Positions 36,901 to 43,774 of a stretch of 56,815 bases of DNA are shown here, one piece after another. The notes beneath the pieces were generated by a model, which was not told where the DNA came from, ran no database searches, and saw only the letters and a list, made by a program, of their open reading frames with translations. Source of the DNA: Bacteroidales bacterium. Lineage in GTDB: Bacteria; Bacteroidota; Bacteroidia; Bacteroidales; F082. Position numbers and translations under genes: made by a program. How positions within the stretch are numbered: position 1 is the first letter of the stretch; each line of letters starts with the position of its first letter. Location: contig JAGYLH010000007.1 in NCBI GenBank assembly GCA_018400955.1, positions 1 through 56,815 of the forward strand, read 5' to 3'.

Positions 36901-37214
36901 GTGGTTGACCCCAGATCCAGGAAGACGTCTTCTTGCTCCCAGGTGGTAAAACCAACAAAAGTAATGGTGATGGTGTATGGCCCGCCAACACGCATACCGG
37001 GAATGGTGAAACGTCCATCAAGGGCAGTTACTGTTCCGTAGGCTGTGCCTGAGGGGTTATGCAAAGCAATTACAGTTGCACCTGGCAAAGCTTCATTGTT
37101 TACATCAAGCACCCTGCCGTTTATGGCTGATGTGGTTGTGCCTTGGCTGAAAGACTGGAGCCAGGCAAACATCACAAAAGATGCTAAAATACTGATTCGT
37201 AGGATTTTTTTCAT
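33960..37214 (-). CDS. Oar-type TonB-dependent receptor with carboxypeptidase-like N-domain
   Basis: 1084 residues. A signal peptide (RISILASFVMFAWLQSFSQ region) is followed by a CarboxypepD_reg-like domain (INGRVLDVNNEALPGATVIA, then YGTVTALDGRFTIPGM). The plug domain follows (FLRLTPQSGAYGGGISFAGV, VVLSPYDVTLGGFAGGGINA). The remaining 800 residues are a 22-strand barrel ending in LLGLRYMFN. The plug signature is that of Oar of Myxococcus and Bacteroidota homologues. No SusD partner follows, so this is not a typical polysaccharide-utilisation pair; the substrate is unknown. The gene is monocistronic. Confidence 0.9.
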   Translation of the reverse strand: MKKILRISILASFVMFAWLQSFSQGTTTSAINGRVLDVNNEALPGATVIALHNPSGTAYGTVTALDGRFTIPGMRVGGPYTITITFVGFTTWEQEDVFLDLGSTTNLRITLAETGIELDEVFVIAKAGSVGENTGTSTRINSDVLRDSPSADRNLNDFLRLTPQSGAYGGGISFAGVNNRYNAIYIDGAVNNDVFGLASSGTNGGQTGITPFSVDIIDQLQVVLSPYDVTLGGFAGGGINAVTKSGTNTFKGTAYTYMRNQNMVGKTNGVLANRLDIEREKVADFSELAYGASLGGPIIEDKLFFFMNFEIQKDETPRPFEIEEYTSVEGRASVDDLNRLRNHLIDSYNYDPGTFGNTTLNLDGVKFFGKLDYNINSDHRLTLRHQYTKAEQFNRFAGNSRTVNFSNNGIYFPSTTNSTALELNSRFGAEYSNNLILSFVRVLDDRNPLEQNFPYVYIDDANSGLIRFGSEEFSTGNRLDQDILSITNNFNIYKGAHKITIGTHNEFYSIFNIFIRQNFGTYRFSSIDDFIAGNPAYRYNRTYSLVDNLTGDASAAAADFNAMQFGIYGQDEWSVNSQLTVTLGLRIDMPIITSDPVEDTYFNQTALPAIRAKYDIANNTQAGKAPDGQIMFSPRVGFSYDVSGDGRNVLRGGAGIFTSRIPFVWPGAMFNNNGLTLGGVTTNDIDGDINFIPEWDQQYTNPNFTVPSGQMDLFADDFKYPQVLRGNLAYDVVLPGGISATFEGLYTKTLNNILYTNINSDPEVDFSWTGTPDNRNIYVNQSIDPTYSAVYLATNTSEGYGYNLSASFAKKFGFGLTALLAYSYGDSYALSEGTSSQNSSQWRGQVNINGRNNAEFGRSDFAVGHRVLSSLTYAIDWTADGNNKTTFSLFVNGQSGNPYSYIIAGSNARNLNQERGSTSANRSLVYIPASEADINLVDYTVGENTVTAAQQWSNLNAVIEDDKYLSANRGNYAEKNGAWSPFATIFDLAIRQDFGMTFSGQTHKFQVSLDIKNFSNMINNEWGTIYTIPGDFNNYYLYQFEGYEADGTTPTFTFRQDEVGMDRFNIAGLSSRWSMLLGLRYMFN

Positions 37215-37251
37215 AAGTTATAATTTATATGGTTAAGGGTTTTTTGTGTGG

Positions 37252-37259
37252 CAAAAATA
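37252..37259 (-). promoter_or_regulatory. -7 box TATTTTTG for the Oar-type receptor gene
   Basis: Exact TAnnTTTG on the minus strand, 37 bases before the ATG at 37214. The rest of the 291-bp gap up to 37505 is AT-rich with nothing else I recognise. Confidence 0.5.
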
Positions 37260-37505
37260 TAGAAACATAGGGCCTTGTTCTTTAAGAAATTGTTAACAAT
37301 AAATCAACATAGTGTTGAAATCTATTTAATATATAGTATATCAGGTAAATAGAAAATTCTTGGTGTTGATAAAAAACCGTAGCAGTGTCATGATTGTCCT
37401 TCTAACAAATTGATTGTAAAAGCTTAAGGCTAAAAGTTTGTGCCAGACGATTTATGAGTTCAACCATCTTTTTTGCTAGCATAAAGAGTAATCACTGCAT
37501 TTTAG

Positions 37506-38453
37506 TTAAGCGACCTTTATTGCGCTCGCTTGCCGTATAAACTCCATCGCGTTCAAAGCTGCTATGGTGCCATCAGAAACAGCGGTGGTAATCTGCCTGA
37601 ACCGTTTGGCAAGGGCATCGCCGGCAGCAAAAACACCGGGAACATTGGTTTGCAATTGGTCGTCGGTAACAATCTCGTTTCTTTCGTTCAGCTCGATGCA
37701 CCGGCCCTGCACAAAATCAGTATTGGCTTCGTAGCCAATAAACACGAATACGCCATCGAGTTTCAGTTCAGAAAGCTCATGCGTAAGCAGGTTTTCCACG
37801 TTAACCGATTCCAGTTTTTGTTCTCCATTGAAAGCAGTGATGCGCGATTGCATTTTGATTTCAATTTTGGGGTTACTTTTTGCTTCATCAATGGCGTGCG
37901 CAAAAGCCTGAAAATGGTCGAGCATATGAATCAGCGTTACTTTGCTGGCATATTTTGTTAACGAAACAGCTTCTTCCAGGGCGGTGTTTCCGCCTCCGAC
38001 AACAGCAATTTCCTTGTCCTGGAAAAAGTCGCCATCACAGGTAGCACAATAGGAGATGCCACGGCCTTTGAACTTGTCTTCGCCGCTTATACCAAGGGTG
38101 CGCGAGCGTCCTCCTGTAGCAAGGATGATGGTGTCAGCCGTAAACTGCTTACCATTTGACAATTGAACCGATTTTTCAACCGCTTCAAAATTGATATCCT
38201 TGATGGAAATGCCTGATTGTATTTCGCAACCAAAAGCAAGAGCCTGTTTGCGCATAGTATTGCTGAGTTCGTAACCCGATATTTTTTCAATTCCTGGATA
38301 ATTGGCAATTTCGTGGGTAAGAATAAGCTGACCACCGGCTATACCTGAATCCAGGATAAGGGTTTTCATTTTGGCACGCGACAGATAAATTCCGGCTGTA
38401 AGTCCGGCCGGACCTGCTCCAATGATGATGGTATTGTAATGATTTGGTTTCAT
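37506..38453 (-). CDS. trxB: thioredoxin-disulfide reductase
   Basis: 315 residues from the ATG at 38453; the frame is open 192 bases further upstream, but the extension is not conserved-looking and contains a hairpin. The flavoprotein passes electrons from NADPH to thioredoxin. FAD motif IIIGAGPAGLTAGIYLSRAK (residues 9-28), redox-active Cys pair in ISYCATCDGDFF, NADPH motif VVGGGNTALEEA and the C-terminal FAVGDALAKRFRQ-like FAAGDA segment are present. It is preceded by a thioredoxin-like gene and a hairpin. Confidence 0.94.
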   Translation of the reverse strand: MKPNHYNTIIIGAGPAGLTAGIYLSRAKMKTLILDSGIAGGQLILTHEIANYPGIEKISGYELSNTMRKQALAFGCEIQSGISIKDINFEAVEKSVQLSNGKQFTADTIILATGGRSRTLGISGEDKFKGRGISYCATCDGDFFQDKEIAVVGGGNTALEEAVSLTKYASKVTLIHMLDHFQAFAHAIDEAKSNPKIEIKMQSRITAFNGEQKLESVNVENLLTHELSELKLDGVFVFIGYEANTDFVQGRCIELNERNEIVTDDQLQTNVPGVFAAGDALAKRFRQITTAVSDGTIAALNAMEFIRQASAIKVA

Positions 38454-38475
38454 GTTTACTGGAATTTTGTAAAGA

Positions 38476-38499
38476 AACCGCCGGCAACAGCCGGCGGTT
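38476..38499 (-). terminator. GC-rich hairpin between the thioredoxin-like gene and trxB
   Basis: AACCGCCGGC (38476-38485) pairs perfectly with GCCGGCGGTT (38490-38499), loop AACA. On the minus strand TTTCTTT follows, as in an intrinsic terminator, but the trxB ATG is only 23 bases downstream. It may be a terminator for the upstream gene, an attenuator, or a leader hairpin of trxB. Confidence 0.6.
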
Positions 38500-38574
38500 G
38501 GTTTCATTTTTTGCTTCAGAATGGTTTGGGCAATTTTTACTTTTAAAAATACTTCTTGATGAAGGAATCTTTTT

Positions 38575-38922
38575 TTAGCTGCTAAAATGCTCGTCAAGGA
38601 TAGCAGTGATCTGGTCGCGGCTTTGGATGCTGCTTGTAGCTTCAACTACTTTCCCGTTTTTATAATAAATTGTGAAAGGCAATCCCATGAAATTACTGGC
38701 CTCAGGCAGGTTGCGGATGATGCCTGCTTCGGGCGAATCGAAAGCCATATCACGGAAAGCCACATTTTTGTATTCGCTGCGGAGTTCTTCCATGACGCCA
38801 TATACCGGAATACACATAGGGCCCATGCGTCCGCAGCAGACCATTACGTTTTCGTTTTCGTTGATTGTTTTGGTCAATTCATCTGCTGTAGCGATGTGAT
38901 CAAGATTTGTTGACAGTACCAT
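38575..38922 (-). CDS. thioredoxin-like protein with non-canonical cysteine motif
   Basis: 115 residues with a thioredoxin-fold pattern: a first strand ENVMVCC, the redox turn, a helix, and the cis-Pro strand GLPFTIYYKNGKVV. The usual WCGPC is replaced by CCGRMGPMC (Cys29, Cys30, Cys37). If Cys37 is the second redox Cys, the first position is Gly34. The neighbour trxB supports a redox role. It could be a specialised electron carrier as in anaerobes. There is no signal peptide, so it acts in the cytoplasm. Confidence 0.8.
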   Translation of the reverse strand: MVLSTNLDHIATADELTKTINENENVMVCCGRMGPMCIPVYGVMEELRSEYKNVAFRDMAFDSPEAGIIRNLPEASNFMGLPFTIYYKNGKVVEATSSIQSRDQITAILDEHFSS

Positions 38923-39108
38923 TTTATAATTTTTTTAGGTGAATAATGTACTTATTTGCGGATACAAAGATCATAAATTATGCCAAAAGGTGATACTAAA
39001 GCGATTTAAATTTTAAAAATAATATTTCCAATGTAAGGCAACATATTTATAATCAATTAATTGAAAAAAAAGATGGTAAGTAACAAATGGTTTGTGATAA
39101 CTGACACA

Positions 39109-39873
39109 TTAGCCCATCCTTTTCAAGAGCCTCATTTTATGGGTATATTGTTGTATATCAGCATTAAATATGCCCTGGTGGTCAACATTATCAAGGCGTA
39201 CATGCCCTGAAGCGTGTATAATTTTTCCATTCCCTAATAGAATGCCGGTATGAATTATCCGGCCTTCTTCATTGTCGAAAAAAGCCAGGTCGCCTGCCTG
39301 AGCCTCTTCAACAAAGTCAATGGTATGGCCTTGCGCAGCTTGTTGCGCAGCATCGCGGTACAGGCGAATACCAGCAGCCTTGAAAACAATTTGGATGAAG
39401 CCTGAGCAATCAATGCCAAAAAAAGTACGTCCCCCCCACAGGTATGACACATTGAGGAATTTCATGGCAAATTGTCCGATTTTTTCTGGCTGTGGCAGGT
39501 TTATGCTGTTTCTCTTGCCCTGGAAATTATCAGCAGTTTTTATGGAATCTCCGTCAGCAATTAGCAAGTTGCTGCCAAAAGTAATGGGCACTACTTTGGA
39601 TTCGTGCAACTTCAATAGGCTAATCGGGTCGATGGAAACACTCACGTGTTTCTTAATAAGCATATTAACAGCGTTTTCAGAAACCGGGGCATGTTGTTTT
39701 CTATCAATCCAACCTTCATAACTATCGTAATGCATTTGAATAAGCATCCAATTGTTTTTATGGTCCAGCACGGAATAGGTTTCACCAAAAAGGAGTTGGG
39801 TTACCATTTCTGCTTTTTCGGAAGGGGTGCTGCGCAAAGGTATCTGGGTGGTATTACAAATTCCGTATTCCAT
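39109..39873 (-). CDS. NlpC/P60 cell-wall endopeptidase with SH3-like domains
   Basis: 254 residues. The N-terminal half has SH3b-type segments (TQIPLRSTPSEKAEMVTQLL, WMLIQMHYDSYEGWIDRKQ). The C-terminal NlpC/P60 domain has catalytic Cys156 in GIDCSGFIQIVFK, His in IIHTGILLG and the third residue in HASGHVRL. It resembles the dipeptidyl-peptidase VI / YkfC type that cuts gamma-D-Glu-diamino-acid bonds in cell-wall peptides. No signal peptide is visible from this start, so a cytoplasmic muropeptide-recycling role is likely. Confidence 0.88.
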   Translation of the reverse strand: MEYGICNTTQIPLRSTPSEKAEMVTQLLFGETYSVLDHKNNWMLIQMHYDSYEGWIDRKQHAPVSENAVNMLIKKHVSVSIDPISLLKLHESKVVPITFGSNLLIADGDSIKTADNFQGKRNSINLPQPEKIGQFAMKFLNVSYLWGGRTFFGIDCSGFIQIVFKAAGIRLYRDAAQQAAQGHTIDFVEEAQAGDLAFFDNEEGRIIHTGILLGNGKIIHASGHVRLDNVDHQGIFNADIQQYTHKMRLLKRMG

Positions 39874-39930
39874 CGGTTAGATTGTTTGGGTTTATGACGC
39901 AATCAATTGGGCGGGTTAATCACTTATTGC

Positions 39931-39938
39931 AAAGATAT
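39931..39938 (-). promoter_or_regulatory. -7 box TATCTTTG for the NlpC/P60 gene
   Basis: Exact TAnnTTTG on the minus strand, 57 bases before the start at 39873 and just after the terminator of the peroxiredoxin gene. Confidence 0.5.
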
Positions 39939-39960
39939 GCCAATGTTTTTATGTCGGATA

Positions 39961-39999
39961 AAAAAAGAAAAGCCGTTTTGCATTATTGCAAAACGGCTT
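39961..39999 (-). terminator. intrinsic terminator after the peroxiredoxin gene
   Basis: AAGCCGTTTTGCA (39970-39982) pairs perfectly with TGCAAAACGGCTT (39987-39999), loop of 4. On the minus strand a T-rich run TTTCTTTTTT follows. It starts 20 bases past the stop at 40019. Confidence 0.85.
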
Positions 40000-40018
40000 A
40001 TATTCTATTCAGGGAATT

Positions 40019-40651
40019 TTAGTTGTGGCTCAGGTATTCCGAAACGCCTGCGGCAGTTGCCTGCATGGCTTTTTCGCCTTTTTTCCAGTCGGCGGGGCAA
40101 ACCTCACCGCGCTCTTCAAAATATTGCAAGGCGTCAATCATGCGGATTGCTTCGTCAACACTGCGGCCAAGCGGCATATCATTCACCACTTGATGGCGTA
40201 CAATTCCTTCTTTATCAATGAGGAAAAGGCCACGGTAAGCAACGGGGGTGCCGTTGAACACCATTTCGCCTTCTTCATTGTAATCATATTCGCCGGCCAG
40301 CACATCAAAATTTGCCGATATTGTTTTGTCAAGGTCGGCCACAAGTGGATATTTCACACCTTCGATGCCGCCCTTGTTTGCGGGCGTATTGAGCCATGCC
40401 CAATGCGAAAACTTGCTGTCGGTTGAGCAACCCACAACAGCAACATTGCGTTTTTCAAACTCTTCCATTCTTTTCTGGAAGGCGATAATTTCTGTTGGGC
40501 AAACAAAAGTGAAATCCATTGGGTAAAAGAAAAACAAAACATGTTTTTTCCCGATGTACTGTTTCAATGAAAAGTTTTCTACAAATTCGCCACCGTCAAC
40601 TACGGCATCTGTTTCAAATAAAGGTGCTTTTTTTCCTACTAATACGGACAT
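40019..40651 (-). CDS. 2-Cys peroxiredoxin (AhpC/Prx1 type)
   Basis: 210 residues. It reduces hydrogen and organic peroxides using thiols. The peroxidatic Cys51 is in DFTFVCPTE and the resolving Cys185 in GEVCPADWKKGE, with PVAYRGLFLID between them. It has its own promoter and terminator, so it is monocistronic. With trxB, the thioredoxin-like gene and msrB it forms an oxidative-damage set in the window. Thioredoxin is the likely electron donor (inference). Confidence 0.94.
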   Translation of the reverse strand: MSVLVGKKAPLFETDAVVDGGEFVENFSLKQYIGKKHVLFFFYPMDFTFVCPTEIIAFQKRMEEFEKRNVAVVGCSTDSKFSHWAWLNTPANKGGIEGVKYPLVADLDKTISANFDVLAGEYDYNEEGEMVFNGTPVAYRGLFLIDKEGIVRHQVVNDMPLGRSVDEAIRMIDALQYFEERGEVCPADWKKGEKAMQATAAGVSEYLSHN

Positions 40652-40718
40652 TTTTTTTAGGTTTTAATGGTTTATATAATTAATAATTAATTCGTTAGCT
40701 TAATAGCGTAATCAAGTG

Positions 40719-40726
40719 CAAAGATA
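40719..40726 (-). promoter_or_regulatory. -7 box TATCTTTG for the peroxiredoxin gene
   Basis: Exact TAnnTTTG on the minus strand, 67 bases before the ATG at 40651. It lies in the gap after the TolC gene and separates the peroxiredoxin from the exporter operon. Confidence 0.55.
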
Positions 40727-40795
40727 CAGGAATTAGGTAGTTTTTTAAGCCTAACCGAAAGAATTAAACATCTTTTAACAATCCTTATGACAGCT

Positions 40796-42309
40796 CTAAT
40801 TATTCAGTAAATCTTCAGGAATAAAATTCAGCTTCCGGTTATCGCGAAAATCAAAAAGGGTCAGTCGGCGGAGGTCGTAATAATTTGTCCAATAGGTTTT
40901 AAGCGCATTGTAGTAGCCTTTTTTGGCATTGTCGTTGTCAATTTGGGCGTTGTTCAACTCCAACACATCGTTTACCTTACCGATCATATAGCGCTTTTGG
41001 GTCACATCAAAACGTTTTTGGGCTACAGTGTCGGCTTTGGCAGCTATCATCAGCTGGTTTTGCTGCATATTGAACTGCATTACCTTGAGAAAAATAGATT
41101 GTTCAAAGTCGAGCCTTTCCTGTCCGATGGATTCCTGCACAAGATCAAAATTTGACTCAGCCATTTTGATGCGCCCTTTGGCTTGCCCCCAATCCAGGAT
41201 TGGAATAACAATTCCTAGTGTAACGCGCTCTTCGTCAAGCGGATTTTTATACACCTCATCAAACTTATTGGCCGTTTGGGTAAGGCCAAAAGTGGCATAC
41301 AGTTCAGCATCAAAGCGACTGCCGCTGCGTGCCATGCTTATTTGGCTTTCGGCTTCCAGCAGACGCCTGTCGAATGCCAGGCCGGCAGAGGTGTTGGATT
41401 GGGCTTGAGCAAGGGCTTCGTTTACTTCAACCGTAAAAAATTCGGCTGAGGAAGGTGGTATCAAAACGATGGGGCTATCGGCCTGAATCCTTAGATAGGA
41501 TTTAAAGGTAAACAACATATTCTGGTAATCCAGATCGGCTATTTCAACAGCCGCATCGGCAGCAGGTTTAGTTCCAGCTGGAGCAGCTCATTTTCGGCAA
41601 TACGGCCCAGTACAAAACGTCCTTTGGCTATATTAAATAAGGTGTCGTAATTGGCTTTGTTCTTGCGCTGAATCTCCCTTTCAATCTGGGCCATCAGCAA
41701 GTTGAAAAAATGATTGACTGCGGTAATGGCGATTCTTTCGGTATCTTCCAGGTATGCCCGTTTCGATTCTTCGTAGCGCAGGGGTTCAATTTGCTTATCC
41801 CATTTATAAGGGTTGTGCCCAAAAATGGGTTGCCTGAAGCCAATATTCACCGGAGTGGACAAAAACTGTCGTGTGGTGGTATCTGTAAAATAATTATCCA
41901 GCCGCTGAAGTCCCGAACTCAGGAAAACTTCACCCCCCGTTAAACCGATACGCTGTGTAAGCGATAAGTTGGTGGAATAGCGAGCGAGGGTCCGCTCACG
42001 GTAGGTTTCGCTGCCGTCTGACTGGGTGATGGGGTCGATGGTACGGTTAAAATTGGGCAAGGTAGCATCTAGTTTCACATTGGGCAGGTAACCGGCCCTG
42101 AAACTGCGAAACTCCCAGTAGCTGCGGCGGTAGCGGTGCTTGGCTATCAGAGCATCGGGCGATTGTTCGCGGGCCAGGAGGACCACCTCGCTGAGGGAGA
42201 GGTAGATGGAATTTTGACTGCCCTCATTCAATAATGACCTGTTTACACTTTCTTGGGCCTGAGATAGTGAGGCCGCAACCACAAAAAGCAATAAAATGAT
42301 GATTCTCAT
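40796..42309 (-). pseudogene. TolC-family outer-membrane efflux protein, frameshifted
   Basis: The first frame begins with a signal peptide (IIILLLFVVAASLSQAQ) and the first TolC repeat and stops at 41539. The second frame continues without gap (AADAAVEIADLDYQNMLFTF) and carries the second repeat to LNFIPEDLLNN at 40796. Together they make about 504 residues, normal TolC length. Inserting one base near 41558-41566 (CTGCTG on the coding strand) restores one frame. It would be the outer-membrane channel for the adaptor and permease encoded upstream in the same operon. Confidence 0.85.
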
Positions 42310-42353
42310 ATCAAATATTTTTCAGGCTGAGTGCTTGTAAATTTTTCAAAAAC

Positions 42354-43718
42354 TCAATCATGCCGCAAGGATGTCACAGGGTCCTGCTCGGCGGCTTTGC
42401 GCGCCGGCAGATAGCCGAAAACAATGCCTACCGTTGCTGCTACACCAAACGAAATCACAATGGAAACAGGCGACACAATGGTTAATATATCTGTGGATTG
42501 TGTGATAATATTTGCCATCACCACGCCCAGGAATATTCCTATGAGGCCACCACTGATGCTGATCAGGGTAGCTTCGGATAAAAACTGGAAAATTATATCC
42601 CTTTTAGTAGCCCCCATGGAGCGGCGCACACCTATTTCACGAATGCGTTCCAAAACCGAAGCCAGCATAATATTCATAATACCGATACCTCCAACCAGCA
42701 ATGAAATGCCTGCAATAGCACCCAAAACAATGTTAAAAATATCTTTGGTGCGTTGTTCCTGTTTCAGCAAGAGTTCGGGAACGGTAATTTCAAAATCTTC
42801 AACGCCCATATGGCGGCGCTTGAGCATGTCGTTCAATAATTTTGTTGTTGCGGCCAGGTTTTCGCTGTCGTCCACCTGCACCACTATGCGATCGAGCTGG
42901 TTAAAGTTTTGTTCATCACTTGCCCCGCCACTACTTGAAAAACTGGTTACGCCTCCACCGGAGAAAACCGTCACGGATTCGCCCCTTATGGAGCTTTCGC
43001 TGATGCGTGAGCGGTCTTTAAACCTCAATAAAACAGTTTGCAAAGGCGCATACACATCTGTGCTGTAGTCAGTAATGCCGAGGTTGTCAAGCGACTGGTC
43101 CTGAATTTGCCTGTTTTCGAGCACCCCGATCACCCGCAGCCAGATATTTCCACATTTGATGAGCTTGCCGATAGGGTCTTCCAAAGGGAAAAATTTTGCC
43201 CGTATGGCCGGTCCAATGATGCATACCGGGCTGCCTTCTTCCAGTTGTTGGTGGCTGAACATATGACCCGATTGCAAACCCATGCTGAATACCTGAAAGT
43301 ACTCTGGTGTAACCCCATTCAGGCGGGCCGGAAAACGCATGCCACCCTTGATTACATGTGTTTCGTAGGTTACTTCGGGGCTAACAGCGGTTACAGTTGG
43401 GATGATGTTTTGTATGCTTTGGGCATCTAAAAGCGTGAGCCCGGGCGAAAATTGCTTACGAACTGTTTGCCCTTCAGCTTCTTCGTTGCCCTCATTTCCG
43501 GGCCGGTCTGATTCAAGACGGGCATTCACAATGATATTGTTTACCCCAACAAGCTTAATCTGGTCCAGAATTTCCTGTCGGGCACCATTGCCTATGGCCA
43601 TCATGGCAATTACAGCAGCTACCCCAAAAATAATACCCAGAGCTGTAAGTATTGAGCGGGAGCGGTTTGCAAAAACTGCTTCGAGTGCAACTTGTAATAT
43701 TTCCCAATACCTTTCCAT
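42354..43718 (-). CDS. ABC transporter permease (MacB-type)
   Basis: 454 residues. Four membrane helices: one near residue 20 (ILTALGIIFGVAAVIAMM) and three in the last 130 residues (AGISLLVGGIGIMNIMLA and later). A large periplasmic MacB_PCD domain lies between. The FtsX-type C-terminal motif is RIREIGVRRSMGATKRDI. Unlike E. coli MacB it has no fused ATPase and none is adjacent. With the adaptor upstream and TolC downstream it forms a tripartite mechanotransmission-type exporter whose substrate is not known. Confidence 0.9.
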   Translation of the reverse strand: MERYWEILQVALEAVFANRSRSILTALGIIFGVAAVIAMMAIGNGARQEILDQIKLVGVNNIIVNARLESDRPGNEGNEEAEGQTVRKQFSPGLTLLDAQSIQNIIPTVTAVSPEVTYETHVIKGGMRFPARLNGVTPEYFQVFSMGLQSGHMFSHQQLEEGSPVCIIGPAIRAKFFPLEDPIGKLIKCGNIWLRVIGVLENRQIQDQSLDNLGITDYSTDVYAPLQTVLLRFKDRSRISESSIRGESVTVFSGGGVTSFSSSGGASDEQNFNQLDRIVVQVDDSENLAATTKLLNDMLKRRHMGVEDFEITVPELLLKQEQRTKDIFNIVLGAIAGISLLVGGIGIMNIMLASVLERIREIGVRRSMGATKRDIIFQFLSEATLISISGGLIGIFLGVVMANIITQSTDILTIVSPVSIVISFGVAATVGIVFGYLPARKAAEQDPVTSLRHD

Positions 43719-43774
43719 TTGTTATGGGTTTGCTGTTCAATTACTTTTTTTATAAAATCAGGTGTTTCATCTGC

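Noticed and set aside
33960-37214. Polysaccharide utilisation locus based on the large TonB-dependent receptor
   Set aside because: No SusD homologue or glycoside hydrolase nearby, and the plug is of the Oar type.
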